Assembly: GCA_051652245.1 (NCBI GenBank)
Contig: JBOFTV010000089.1
Location: 1-59,112 of the forward strand
Direction of reading: 5' to 3'
Origin: BHER01 sp051652245
GTDB lineage: Bacteria; Bacillota_I; Bacilli_A; Culicoidibacterales; Culicoidibacteraceae
Length of the DNA: 59,112 bases
Below the pieces are notes generated by a model. The model was not told the origin of the DNA, did not search any database, and saw only the letters and a list, made by a program, of their open reading frames with translations. Below are positions 15,555 to 24,516 of the stretch, piece after piece. Numbering within the stretch: position 1 is the stretch's first letter; every line of letters starts with the position of its first letter. The position numbers and the translations under genes are program-made.

Positions 15555-17732
15555 ATGAATGAAAAAAAAATGAATCAAAGAAATAGTAATAAATTTATTA
15601 GGACGCTCAATATCTTGGTCGTCACTGCTTTTATTGTTGTTGCTGTTTTTATGACTAGAGTTACATTATTTAAAACGGCAGCTGGAGAAAATCTGACTGC
15701 TTTTGTTGAAAATAGAGGTGTAGTGGATGGGATTAATTATGCAACAAGGGGCAATATTTTTGATGTCAAAGGAAATGTAATTGCGCAAACGTTACCATCG
15801 TATAATATGTTTGCTATTTTGGACCCAAATTATTCTAAAAATGTTAAGGAAGGCAAACCTAAGCTGCACGTAGTGGATAAAGTGAAATTTGCTGATCAAC
15901 TAGCACCTATTATTGGAATGCCACGTGAGGAAATGCTAGCAGTTCTGTCAAAAGAAGGCTTCCAAGTTGAATTTGCACCTTACGGAAATGGATTGACACA
16001 GACAAAAAAAGAAGAAATAGATAGATTGGAATTAGAGGGTGTTTATTTTAATAGTAATGATTCGCGGAAATATCCACAAGGGGTTTTTGCATCACATATC
16101 GTTGGCTATGCAAGCTATGATTCAATAACTAAGAAAATAGAAGGTAAAATGGGGATTGAAGCCGGTTTAGATAAGCAATTAACAGGAACTGATGGAATGT
16201 ACCGGTACCAAATTGATCAATCCGGACAAATAATCAAAGATGCGCCAGAAGTAAACATACCAGCAACCAATGGCGAAAATGTGTATTTAACATTGGATTC
16301 ATATATTCAAAGAAGCTTAGAACAAACTGTTGCTGAAGTACAGCAAAAGCATAATCCAAATTGGGCGGTAGTTGTAGTTGCCGATCCAAAAACGGGTGCA
16401 ATTTTAGGTGCTGCACAGTCACCAACATTTGATCCTAACATTAAAGACATAACTTCATATGTAAATACGTTAGTTGAAACAGAGTATGAGGTAGGATCAG
16501 TGATGAAGGCATTAACTTATGCAACGGCAATTGATGTTGGTAATTTTGATGGCGAAAAGAAAATTCAAACAGGTGGAATTGTTGTGGATGGTTTCCCAAT
16601 TAACGACTGGAATGGTGGCCGTGGATGGGGCATGATGCCACTTAATGATGGACTTTGTCAGTCTTCAAACACAGCAATTGCCCATGTCGTTGAAAATAAT
16701 ATGACGGCAGATCAGCAAAAAGAATATCTTAAGCGTTTTGGTTTTGGTAAGGCTACGGGAATTGAGTTGGCGGGAGAAGGAAATGGAACATTTGCTTTGT
16801 CAACAAAGGCTGAAAGAATTACGACGGGTTTTGGCCAAGGTACAACAGCAACAGTTGCTCAAATGGTGCAAGCTTATAGTGCTTTAGCTAATAAGGGGAA
16901 AATGATGCAGTTACATGTTGTCGATAGTGTTGTGGATAGTGGAACGGGGAATGTAACATATAAGCATGAACCGAAATCAGTAGGAAATCCAGTTAGCGAG
17001 GGCACAGCAGAATATGTTACTAATCTAATGGCTGATGGTATTAGTCGGAGCGACTGTTCTTCAGGACAAAGGTTTATGATGAAGGATGCTAAATTTGCTG
17101 GAAAAACGGGGACTGCTCAAGTCGCTGATACCGTAAATGGCGGATATCTAAGTAGTACAGACGCTAATTATATTTATTCATTTGCGGGCTACGCTCCAGC
17201 AGAAAATCCGGATTTTGTGATATATACATCAATTTCATTGCCACAGACTAACTCAAATATGGCAACAACAACAATGATTAATAATTTGACCCAAAATATA
17301 AGTAAGCACTTGAGTCTCAAAGATTCAGGGCTAGGAAAACCACAACCAATAAGTGGTGGAACAATTGCATCGGTAGAAGCATTTCCAAGTTTTATTAATA
17401 AGCGAAAAGAAGACATAATTGGTTATCTTACAGAAATTAAAGCAGGCGATAAATTGACTGTTATTGGCGATGGCGAATATATAATTAATCAGAGTGTGAT
17501 ACCATATCAGCAATATTTATCAACACAAAGAGTGATTGTTCGCACTAATGGTGCCAACATCGTGGCACCAAATTTTGTCGGTTGGTCAAAAAAAGATATA
17601 GAAGTCTTTTCGGACCTGTCAGGAATACCAGTTATTTTTGAGGGGGTTGGATATGGGGCCGAGCAATCGCTAGCTGAGGGGCAAGTAATTGGTGAAGACA
17701 ATCGTGTAATTACCGTTAAACTTGTGGTATAA
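15555..17732 (+). CDS. ftsI: Septal peptidoglycan transpeptidase (class B PBP, FtsI/Pbp2B/Pbp2x type)
   Basis: Cross-links septal peptidoglycan with FtsW and the FtsL-DivIC-FtsQ complex. The 725-aa product has an N-terminal membrane anchor (about 18-36), a dimerisation domain starting at ATRGNIFD, and the transpeptidase domain with SVMK at 315-318, SSN at 370-372 and KTG at 517-519. The last 130 or so residues hold PASTA-like repeats, the last with PNFVGWSKKDIE. Two cysteines lie near the catalytic motifs, C368 and C501, which is unusual for an exported protein. No murE follows. Confidence 0.93.
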   Translation: MNEKKMNQRNSNKFIRTLNILVVTAFIVVAVFMTRVTLFKTAAGENLTAFVENRGVVDGINYATRGNIFDVKGNVIAQTLPSYNMFAILDPNYSKNVKEGKPKLHVVDKVKFADQLAPIIGMPREEMLAVLSKEGFQVEFAPYGNGLTQTKKEEIDRLELEGVYFNSNDSRKYPQGVFASHIVGYASYDSITKKIEGKMGIEAGLDKQLTGTDGMYRYQIDQSGQIIKDAPEVNIPATNGENVYLTLDSYIQRSLEQTVAEVQQKHNPNWAVVVVADPKTGAILGAAQSPTFDPNIKDITSYVNTLVETEYEVGSVMKALTYATAIDVGNFDGEKKIQTGGIVVDGFPINDWNGGRGWGMMPLNDGLCQSSNTAIAHVVENNMTADQQKEYLKRFGFGKATGIELAGEGNGTFALSTKAERITTGFGQGTTATVAQMVQAYSALANKGKMMQLHVVDSVVDSGTGNVTYKHEPKSVGNPVSEGTAEYVTNLMADGISRSDCSSGQRFMMKDAKFAGKTGTAQVADTVNGGYLSSTDANYIYSFAGYAPAENPDFVIYTSISLPQTNSNMATTTMINNLTQNISKHLSLKDSGLGKPQPISGGTIASVEAFPSFINKRKEDIIGYLTEIKAGDKLTVIGDGEYIINQSVIPYQQYLSTQRVIVRTNGANIVAPNFVGWSKKDIEVFSDLSGIPVIFEGVGYGAEQSLAEGQVIGEDNRVITVKLVV

Positions 17733-17812
17733 TTATAAGGTGTTATATGGCTTAAGGTAAGAAACTACTTGATGGCAATATACTAAAAAGTTGAAGACGA
17801 AAGAGGCAGACG

Positions 17813-18811
17813 ATGTTGGGAAATATTTGGTTTAATTTATTGTTACATACATTTATTACATTTATTATCACAGTAGGAATTGGAGCAGTAGGTCTACCAT
17901 TTCTAAGAAAAATTAAAGCGGGGCAATTTGTGCGTGAAGAAGGGCCAGCATCACATATTGTTAAAAGTGGAACCCCAACAATGGGTGGCTGGTTTTTTAT
18001 TATTGCTATCTTAGTTGTTTCGCTGGCAAGTAATGCTATTTTGGGTGGAACACCGGAGTCAATTTGGTTTTATGTGGTTGCATTATTAATGTATGCTTCG
18101 ATTGGTTTTATTGATGACTTCTTAAAAGTTGTCATGAAGCGAAACTTGGGCTTAACATCATGGCAAAAGCTATTTCTGCAAGTGATTATGGTATTCGTAC
18201 TATTCGTCGTTTTCCGATCGCATTTTGCTGATTCAACAATAAATTTACTAATATTCCAGTTAAAGGTGCCAATGTTATTCTATATTCTGTTTGCTATTGT
18301 TTGGTTTGTTGGCTTCAGCAATGCAACAAATGTAACGGATGGCTTGGATGGCTTACTGACAACTTGTGCAGCGATTGTTTTTTTCGTTTTTGGCGTGATT
18401 GCGATGTTAAAAAACAGTGGTGGAACGGCGGTATTTTGTTTTATTGGCTTAGGGGCAATGATTGGCTTCTTCGTTTTTAATCGATTTCCTGCAAAAGTCT
18501 TTATGGGTGATACTGGTTCACTTGCTCTAGGTGCACTGTTTGCAGCAATTTCAATTGAACTGGAGTTAGAATTTATTTTATTATTAGTAGGTATTGTCTT
18601 TGTTGTGGAAACGCTGTCTGTTATGATTCAAGTTATTTACTTTAAATGGACAAAAAGGCAAACAGGTGCGGGAAAGAGAATATTTCTTATGAGTCCTTTG
18701 CATCATCACCTTGAATTAAAAGGTGATGATGAAGTAACGGTTGTTAATAAGTTTACAATTTTAGGATTGATAGGCGGTATAATAGCAATCTGCATCGTAT
18801 TTTTTTCTTAA
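17813..18811 (+). CDS. mraY: Phospho-N-acetylmuramoyl-pentapeptide transferase
   Basis: Integral membrane enzyme that transfers phospho-MurNAc-pentapeptide to undecaprenyl phosphate, making lipid I. The 332-aa product has about ten membrane segments. Family motifs present: GTPTMGGW near residue 53, the FIDDFLKV loop (about 101-108), NATNVTDGLDGL (about 170-181), VFMGDTGSLALGA, and the C-terminal PLHHHLELKG. AAGAGG lies about 8 bases upstream. It is separated from ftsI by 80 bases with no clear promoter. Confidence 0.97.
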   Translation: MLGNIWFNLLLHTFITFIITVGIGAVGLPFLRKIKAGQFVREEGPASHIVKSGTPTMGGWFFIIAILVVSLASNAILGGTPESIWFYVVALLMYASIGFIDDFLKVVMKRNLGLTSWQKLFLQVIMVFVLFVVFRSHFADSTINLLIFQLKVPMLFYILFAIVWFVGFSNATNVTDGLDGLLTTCAAIVFFVFGVIAMLKNSGGTAVFCFIGLGAMIGFFVFNRFPAKVFMGDTGSLALGALFAAISIELELEFILLLVGIVFVVETLSVMIQVIYFKWTKRQTGAGKRIFLMSPLHHHLELKGDDEVTVVNKFTILGLIGGIIAICIVFFS

Positions 18812-18842
18812 AAAAGCAGTAATCTGATGGAGTTGTGGTTAA

Positions 18843-20222
18843 ATGGAAAAGAGATTTAAGTATACTGGACTAAAAGTATTAGTCATTGGTTTGGGTGTTA
18901 GTGGCTATGCAGTGGCAAAATTACTGCATGCACATGGAGCACTAGTTTGTGTTAATGAACTTAGCAAGGAACCAAGTAGTAGAGAAAAGGTTGAAGAACT
19001 AACAAAAATAGGGATTAGCTATATCGGTGGAGGACACGATATAGCTATTTTGCATGATGTTGATTTAGTTGTAAAAAATCCGGGAATTCCTTATTATACG
19101 CCTTTTATTGAAGCGATAATGGCGCGGAAGATTCCCATTATTACGGAGCCCGAGGTAGCAATGTCGTTGTGTAAAGCGAAAGTTATTGCCTTGACTGGAA
19201 CTAATGGGAAAACAACGACAACGATGTTATTGTATACAATGCTTAAAAATTATGCTGATAATGTTTATTTTGCTGGTAATATCGGAGTGGCGTTTTCAGA
19301 AATTGTTGAAACAGTAACAAAAAATGATATCATCGTCCTTGAGCTTTCATCATTTCAGTTAATGGGGATGCCATCATTTGCACCGGATATTGCGATGATT
19401 TTAAATTTGGGTGATGCCCATCTGGATTATCATAAATCAAAACAAGAATACATTGATGCTAAATTAGCTATCTATAAAAATAGTAAATCACCTCAGGTCG
19501 TAATAATAAATGCTGATGATTCCTTGCTTGTGTCCGAAATTTCGAAGCGGAAACCAATGGCTGAAACAATGTTTTTCTCACTTGATAAAAAGTGTAATGG
19601 TGCTTATTTAATGGCAGGCTGGATTTTCTTTAAAACGGAAAAAATTTGTTTAGTGGCTGATATTATTGTTCCAGGAAGTCACAACTTGCAGAATATTTTA
19701 GCTGGAATTGTTGCTGCAAAGCAAGTTGGCTGTTCAAATGAGGCTATTATTGCAGCCCTTAAGTCATTTGCAGGCGTTGAGCATCGGTTGGAATATGTTT
19801 GCAGCTTTGAGGGGATTCGTTTTTATAATGATTCTAAGGCAACAAATATTGTTGCAGCTCAAGTAGCTTTGTCGTCGTTTGTGAGTCCAACTATTTGGCT
19901 TGCAGGAGGGCTTGACCGGGGAAATGATATCACAAGCATTATCCCTTTTTGCCAAAGTGTCAAAATGATTATTACTTTTGGACAGTCACAAGAAAAGTTT
20001 GCAGCCCTTGCTGATAAAATGAGAATTAGTTGTGTCAAGGTACCAGAAATCCAACAAGCAGTAGAAGTAGCGTTAGATAATGCACAGGCAAATGATGTCG
20101 TCTTGCTATCTCCAGCTTGTGCTAGTTGGGATCAATTCGAAAATTTTGAACAACGTGGCAATAGTTACAAAAAAATAGTCAAAGAGCTTATTTTAGCAAG
20201 GATTAAAGGAGTGCAATTATGA
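18843..20222 (+). CDS. murD: UDP-N-acetylmuramoyl-L-alanine--D-glutamate ligase
   Basis: Cytoplasmic Mur ligase that adds D-glutamate to UDP-MurNAc-L-Ala using ATP. The 459-aa product has the N-terminal nucleotide-binding fold (GLGVSGYAVA), the P-loop GTNGKTTTT, the ELSSFQL substrate segment, the NLGDAHLDYH magnesium-site motif, and the EHRLE and NDSKATN motifs of the C-terminal domains. Its stop overlaps the murG start (ATGA), so translation is probably coupled. ftsW, usually found between murD and murG, is absent. Confidence 0.97.
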   Translation: MEKRFKYTGLKVLVIGLGVSGYAVAKLLHAHGALVCVNELSKEPSSREKVEELTKIGISYIGGGHDIAILHDVDLVVKNPGIPYYTPFIEAIMARKIPIITEPEVAMSLCKAKVIALTGTNGKTTTTMLLYTMLKNYADNVYFAGNIGVAFSEIVETVTKNDIIVLELSSFQLMGMPSFAPDIAMILNLGDAHLDYHKSKQEYIDAKLAIYKNSKSPQVVIINADDSLLVSEISKRKPMAETMFFSLDKKCNGAYLMAGWIFFKTEKICLVADIIVPGSHNLQNILAGIVAAKQVGCSNEAIIAALKSFAGVEHRLEYVCSFEGIRFYNDSKATNIVAAQVALSSFVSPTIWLAGGLDRGNDITSIIPFCQSVKMIITFGQSQEKFAALADKMRISCVKVPEIQQAVEVALDNAQANDVVLLSPACASWDQFENFEQRGNSYKKIVKELILARIKGVQL

Positions 20223-21313
20223 GATATATTCTGACTGGTGGAGGAAGTGGTGGACATATATACCCCTTGCTATCCTTGGCTAAAATAATAAAAAAGTATG
20301 ATAAAGAGGCTGAGTTTTTATTTATCGGTAAGCAGAATAAGATGGAAGCTCAAATTGTTCCACAGGCAAATATTGAATTTAAAAGTGTCTGGGCAGCGGG
20401 AACAAAAGGGAAAATAAGCTGGCAAAATGTTAAGGCGATAAGTTGTTTATTAATTGGTTATTTACAAGCAAGGAAAATTATTCAGCAGTTTAAGCCGGAC
20501 GTTTGCATTGGTGCTGGTGGCTATGTTAGTGTCCCAATTATGCTAGTGGCGCAAAAAATCCCAAATATAATTACGGCTGTGCTTGAAACCGATCAGTTTA
20601 TGGGGCGGGCAAATTTAGCGTTAGCACAGAAAAGTGATTTTGTTTTTTCAGGAATATTTGATTTGAAAGCTAAATATTTTGCGAGTAGTCAAAATTATTT
20701 CTGTGTGGGGCATCCACGATCAGAAGAGCTGTTTAGCAAACATGAAATGGAAATAGCACAGAAAAAAAGGGGCGATCAAGTTGTTTTTATTGGTGGCAGT
20801 TTAGGTGCTCAAGCAATTAATGAGGCAGCAATTTCATACTGCCACTTTTTACAGGAAAAGCAAAAAAAGCAAAAGGTCTTACTAATATCAGGACAACGAT
20901 ATTTTACACAATTTAAAGAATTTGAATCGCTGTTTCCTAATTTACAGGTAGAAGCATTTGTTAGCGATTTGAGTTCGGTATATTTACGTACAGAAGTCCT
21001 GATTTGCCGTGCAGGAGCGGGAATTTTAGCAGAGGCTATGACATTTAAGGTGCCAATGATTATAATTCCTAGTCCAAATGTGATGAATAATCATCAGTAC
21101 TACAATGGTCTATATTTTGAAAAGCGCAATGCTGCTGTGATGATTGAAGAGAAAAATATTAGGCGTAACAGCGTAAGTGAGCTAATTGAGCAGCTATTAA
21201 CAGATGATAAACGAGTAGAAAAACTCTTATTGGGACTTAGTCAGATAGGCGGAAATACGGGGGCATCAATAATATACCAAAAAATATTAGCTAAGAAAAA
21301 TTTAGAATACTAA
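20219..21313 (+). CDS. murG: UDP-N-acetylglucosamine--lipid I N-acetylglucosaminyltransferase
   Basis: Peripheral membrane GT-B glycosyltransferase that converts lipid I to lipid II. The 364-aa product begins MRYILTGGGSGGHIYP, with the first GGGSGGH loop; GAGGYVSVP (about residue 97) and the second glycine loop GGSLGAQAIN (about 193) follow. The UDP-GlcNAc site shows CRAGAGILAE. Its start codon overlaps the murD stop by four bases. Confidence 0.96.
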   Translation: MRYILTGGGSGGHIYPLLSLAKIIKKYDKEAEFLFIGKQNKMEAQIVPQANIEFKSVWAAGTKGKISWQNVKAISCLLIGYLQARKIIQQFKPDVCIGAGGYVSVPIMLVAQKIPNIITAVLETDQFMGRANLALAQKSDFVFSGIFDLKAKYFASSQNYFCVGHPRSEELFSKHEMEIAQKKRGDQVVFIGGSLGAQAINEAAISYCHFLQEKQKKQKVLLISGQRYFTQFKEFESLFPNLQVEAFVSDLSSVYLRTEVLICRAGAGILAEAMTFKVPMIIIPSPNVMNNHQYYNGLYFEKRNAAVMIEEKNIRRNSVSELIEQLLTDDKRVEKLLLGLSQIGGNTGASIIYQKILAKKNLEY

Positions 21314-21325
21314 GGAGGAAAACTA

Positions 21326-22228
21326 ATGAAAGCATTCATAACCATGTTTGAGAAAAGAGGCTTGTTGCAAATAGATAGACCACTAGCAAAATACACAACT
21401 TGGCGTGTTGGCGGTAATGCTGATATTATTTTTTCACCTTGTGATGAAGGAGCGTTAGTTGACTGTATTGGCTATTTGATGTCAGCAAAAATTCCTTATA
21501 AAGTTATTGGTAAGGGCTCAAATTTATTAGTAGCTGATGCCGGGTTTAGAGGGGTTATTATTTTACTTGATAAATTAAAGCCATTTATTATGCAGGTAAG
21601 TCTTACAAGATTTGAAATTAGCGCCGGGATGGGACTACAGCAGGTATCACGCTATCTTGCATTAAATGGATATACGGGACATGAGTATTTCAGTGGAATT
21701 CCGGGGACAATTGGTGGAGCCATTGTGATGAATGCGGGAACGCCTAGTGGTGAGATAAGTGATGCTTTAATTCAGTGTCGGGTACTAACAGAAAAGGGAG
21801 AAATAGTAAATTTGAGTCATAAGCAATTATCATTTGAATATCGAAATTCAATCATTAAAAACAGTAATACAATTATTATTACCGGTGATTTTTATTTTGA
21901 AAAGGAGCAAGTGGTAGGAGAATCCCTAGAGCTAATTAAAAAGCAAAAACAAATTCGCCAGAGTAAGCAGCCATTAAATCAACCAAGTTGTGGTAGCGTT
22001 TTTCAGAATCCGGAAGGACATTTTGCGGGAAATATTATCGAATCAATCGGCTTAAAAGGGTATAAAATTGGCGGGGCACAGGTATCACCGATGCATGCCA
22101 ATTTCATTGTCAATACGGGGGAAGCCACAGGTGCAGATATTTATAATTTAATTGAATACGTTAAATTAGCGGTCTTGCAGGAAACAAACTGCAGTCTTAA
22201 AACAGAAGTAGAATATCTTGGTTGGTAG
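21326..22228 (+). CDS. murB: UDP-N-acetylenolpyruvoylglucosamine reductase
   Basis: FAD- and NADPH-dependent reductase that makes UDP-MurNAc. The 300-aa product is a type II (shorter) MurB. FAD-domain landmarks are TTWRVGGNAD and GKGSNLLVAD, then GIPGTIGGAIVMNAG. The catalytic serine lies in PSCGSVFQNP, and the ending is KTEVEYLGW. AAGGAGG lies 7 bases before the ATG. Confidence 0.96.
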   Translation: MKAFITMFEKRGLLQIDRPLAKYTTWRVGGNADIIFSPCDEGALVDCIGYLMSAKIPYKVIGKGSNLLVADAGFRGVIILLDKLKPFIMQVSLTRFEISAGMGLQQVSRYLALNGYTGHEYFSGIPGTIGGAIVMNAGTPSGEISDALIQCRVLTEKGEIVNLSHKQLSFEYRNSIIKNSNTIIITGDFYFEKEQVVGESLELIKKQKQIRQSKQPLNQPSCGSVFQNPEGHFAGNIIESIGLKGYKIGGAQVSPMHANFIVNTGEATGADIYNLIEYVKLAVLQETNCSLKTEVEYLGW

Positions 22229-22258
22229 TTATCAGATGAAAAGGAGGTGGGATATTTC

Positions 22259-23056
22259 GTGGAAAAAAGACAAAATAGGCGTGTAGAAAAAGAATTCAAG
22301 CAAATATATGATCAACTAGATTCTAAAGAAATAATGGCATTTGAAAAAATAAAATTGCGAAAAAGGCGAAGAAAGCGTTTTATTAGAAGAATGCAGTTAG
22401 CGGTAGTATTAATATGTATTCTGTTTATTAGCTATCTTATTTCACCGCTGTCTAAAATAAGGAGTTTAAATATTTATGACAATAAAATTATCAGCTCTGC
22501 AAGTATTATTGAGGCTAGTGGGGTTGTGCCCAATAGCTCGCTAAAACTATTTACTTTTAATTTTATGGTAAGTGAGCGGGTTAGTCAGAATCCATTCATT
22601 AAAACAGCCGAAGTTAAGATGGTGGGAAATGGACAAATGAACATTATGATCAAAGAACAAAGAGTTATTTTTAAGACAATTCAAGCTGATCAATTAGTGG
22701 CATATTTTGAAGATGGAAGCAGTGCAGTGGTGCCCAAGGGATATACAATCGATGCAGCGACTGTGCTTCCGCTAAAAAATAACAACCTTTTTTCTTATGA
22801 AGAGCTTGCGCAAAAATTAGCCACTGTACCACCTGAAATTGTAAGTGAAATTTCCGAAATAGAGCATACTCCCTCACAATTAGATGAAAACCGATTTACT
22901 TTTTATATGAAGGATAGAAATAGAATTATTATTCTGATGACGAGGATAGATACGCAACTAAAGTGGTATTTTAAAATAGTTGAGCAATCAGGTGGGCGAA
23001 GAATAGAATATGTGATGGAGTATGCGGGTGATGTTTTTGGACGATTTATTCCCTAA
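22259..23056 (+). CDS. ftsQ: Cell division protein FtsQ/DivIB
   Basis: Bitopic division protein with a POTRA domain; in the divisome it bridges FtsL-DivIC to the transpeptidase. The product of 265 residues has a very basic cytoplasmic N-terminus, a membrane segment (about 45-63), and a POTRA region starting at ISPLSKIRSLNIYDN. The GTG at 22259 is preferred because AAGGAGG lies 11 bases upstream; the GTG at 22247 lies within that site. This gene ends the dcw cluster here; ftsA and ftsZ do not follow. Confidence 0.87.
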   Translation: MEKRQNRRVEKEFKQIYDQLDSKEIMAFEKIKLRKRRRKRFIRRMQLAVVLICILFISYLISPLSKIRSLNIYDNKIISSASIIEASGVVPNSSLKLFTFNFMVSERVSQNPFIKTAEVKMVGNGQMNIMIKEQRVIFKTIQADQLVAYFEDGSSAVVPKGYTIDAATVLPLKNNNLFSYEELAQKLATVPPEIVSEISEIEHTPSQLDENRFTFYMKDRNRIIILMTRIDTQLKWYFKIVEQSGGRRIEYVMEYAGDVFGRFIP

Positions 23057-23076
23057 TTTTGCTACCAGTTAGTCGA

Positions 23077-23105
23077 TTGCAGTTATGAAGAAATTATGTT
23101 ATAAT
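23077..23105 (+). promoter_or_regulatory. Promoter of tagD
   Basis: TTGCAG (23077-23082), 17 bases, then TGT-TATAAT (-10 at 23100-23105). The 18 bases 23088-23105 recur exactly in the promoter region of the cdaA operon at 53819-53836. Confidence 0.8.
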
Positions 23106-23137
23106 ATAATTTACGTAAAAAAACAAGAGGTGTAACA

Positions 23138-23527
23138 ATGAAGAAAGTAATTACATATGGAACATTTGATTTGCTCCATAAAGGACATGTTGCCTTGCTA
23201 AGGCGAGCAAGGCAACTAGGAGACTATTTGATTGTTGCCGTATCGTCTGATGAATTCAATTCAATAAAGCATAAAGAAGCATTTTATTGCTTAGAGGATA
23301 GAATCGAAATCTTATTAGCGATAAAATATGTGGATAAGGTTATTGTTGAAGATAGCTGGACCCAAAAAGTCAAAGATATCAAAAATGAAAATATTGATAT
23401 CTTTGTTATGGGCGACGATTGGAAGGGTGAATTTGACACACTTTCATCGCTTTGTGAGGTTGTTTATTTACCACGAACGCCTAATATTTCAACAACCGGA
23501 ACAAAGAAGCAATTGGCTCAAAAATAA
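23138..23527 (+). CDS. tagD: Glycerol-3-phosphate cytidylyltransferase
   Basis: Makes CDP-glycerol from CTP and glycerol 3-phosphate, the building block of poly(glycerol phosphate) wall teichoic acids. The 129-aa product has the nucleotidyltransferase HKGH at residues 14-17 and the RTPNISTT motif near the C-terminus, both diagnostic of the TagD family. It heads the wall-polymer block with tagH and two LCP genes. TagB/TagF-type polymerase genes are not in the window. Confidence 0.95.
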   Translation: MKKVITYGTFDLLHKGHVALLRRARQLGDYLIVAVSSDEFNSIKHKEAFYCLEDRIEILLAIKYVDKVIVEDSWTQKVKDIKNENIDIFVMGDDWKGEFDTLSSLCEVVYLPRTPNISTTGTKKQLAQK

Positions 23528-23552
23528 CAAGATGTCTGGAGGAAAAATTAAC

Positions 23553-24491
23553 ATGAATGTGAAATCATATAGTATTTTATTTTCACATGTAACAAAAGAA
23601 TATGCGATGACAAAGACCATGAAAGATAAAGTTTTGGTTTTTTTGACGAAAGCCAAAAGTGTCACACGATTTAAAGCATTAGATGATGTTAGTTTTAGCA
23701 TAAAAAAAGGGGAAGTAGTTGGCTTAATTGGTCTTAATGGTTCAGGGAAAAGTACCTTGGCTAATTTAATGATTGAGGCGACGGCACCAACAAAAGGACA
23801 AGTTTCAGTAAATGGACATTTAGAACTAATTGCTATTGGTGTAGGACTTAATGGGGAACTAACAGGAATTGAAAATATTAAGCAAAAGTGTTTTATGTTA
23901 GGAATGTCACGCAAGCAAATAGCTAAAATTACACCAGATATAATTGCTTTTTCTGAATTAGGTGAATTTATTTATCAACCAATTAAAAAGTATTCAAGCG
24001 GTATGAAATCACGATTAGGTTTTGCTATTTCGATTCAAACTGACCCTGATGTATTAGTTGTCGATGAAGCATTATCAGTTGGTGATCGCGCATTTGCGGA
24101 TAAATGTTTGAAAGTAATTCAGGAACTAATTAAAACAGATAAAACGGTGGTTTTTGTCAGTCACTCTAATGCTCAAATCAAACAATTTTGCGATCATGTT
24201 ATTTGGTTGGATAGAGGAAAAGTAATTGCAGATTCAAGAAACTTAGATGAGGTATTAGTTGCATATGATAAGTATGTATCCGAAAAGAAGAAAAATATTA
24301 ATGCCATACCGCAGTATAATAATAATTATGCTGAGCAAGAGCAACACGATGAAACTATTGAGTTACGGACAGTAGGCGCTAAAAATAAGAAAACAAAAAT
24401 GCAGGGTACACTAAAAGGATTGCTATTATTGTTATTTTGTTTATTGTTTTTTTTAATAGGATATATTATTGGCTTTTACCTTTTTTGGTAA
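23553..24491 (+). CDS. tagH: Teichoic acid export ATP-binding protein TagH-like
   Basis: ATPase of an ABC-2 type teichoic acid exporter. The 312-aa product has Walker A GLNGSGKST (about 60-68), signature YSSGMKSRLGFA, and Walker B VLVVDEAL. A linker and a C-terminal membrane segment (about residues 287-312) follow, with nothing beyond it; B. subtilis TagH instead carries a long extracytoplasmic part. The start at 23553 is chosen because TGGAGGA lies 9 bases upstream; the open frame extends back into tagD. The permease partner TagG is not beside it. Confidence 0.88.
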   Translation: MNVKSYSILFSHVTKEYAMTKTMKDKVLVFLTKAKSVTRFKALDDVSFSIKKGEVVGLIGLNGSGKSTLANLMIEATAPTKGQVSVNGHLELIAIGVGLNGELTGIENIKQKCFMLGMSRKQIAKITPDIIAFSELGEFIYQPIKKYSSGMKSRLGFAISIQTDPDVLVVDEALSVGDRAFADKCLKVIQELIKTDKTVVFVSHSNAQIKQFCDHVIWLDRGKVIADSRNLDEVLVAYDKYVSEKKKNINAIPQYNNNYAEQEQHDETIELRTVGAKNKKTKMQGTLKGLLLLLFCLLFFLIGYIIGFYLFW

Positions 24492-24516
24492 AAAGAAAAG
24501 GAGTGTTTAGGAGAAT

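Noticed and set aside
23328..23552. N-terminal extension of the TagH frame back into tagD
   Set aside because: It runs in another frame within tagD and has no ribosome binding site; TGGAGGA fits the ATG at 23553.
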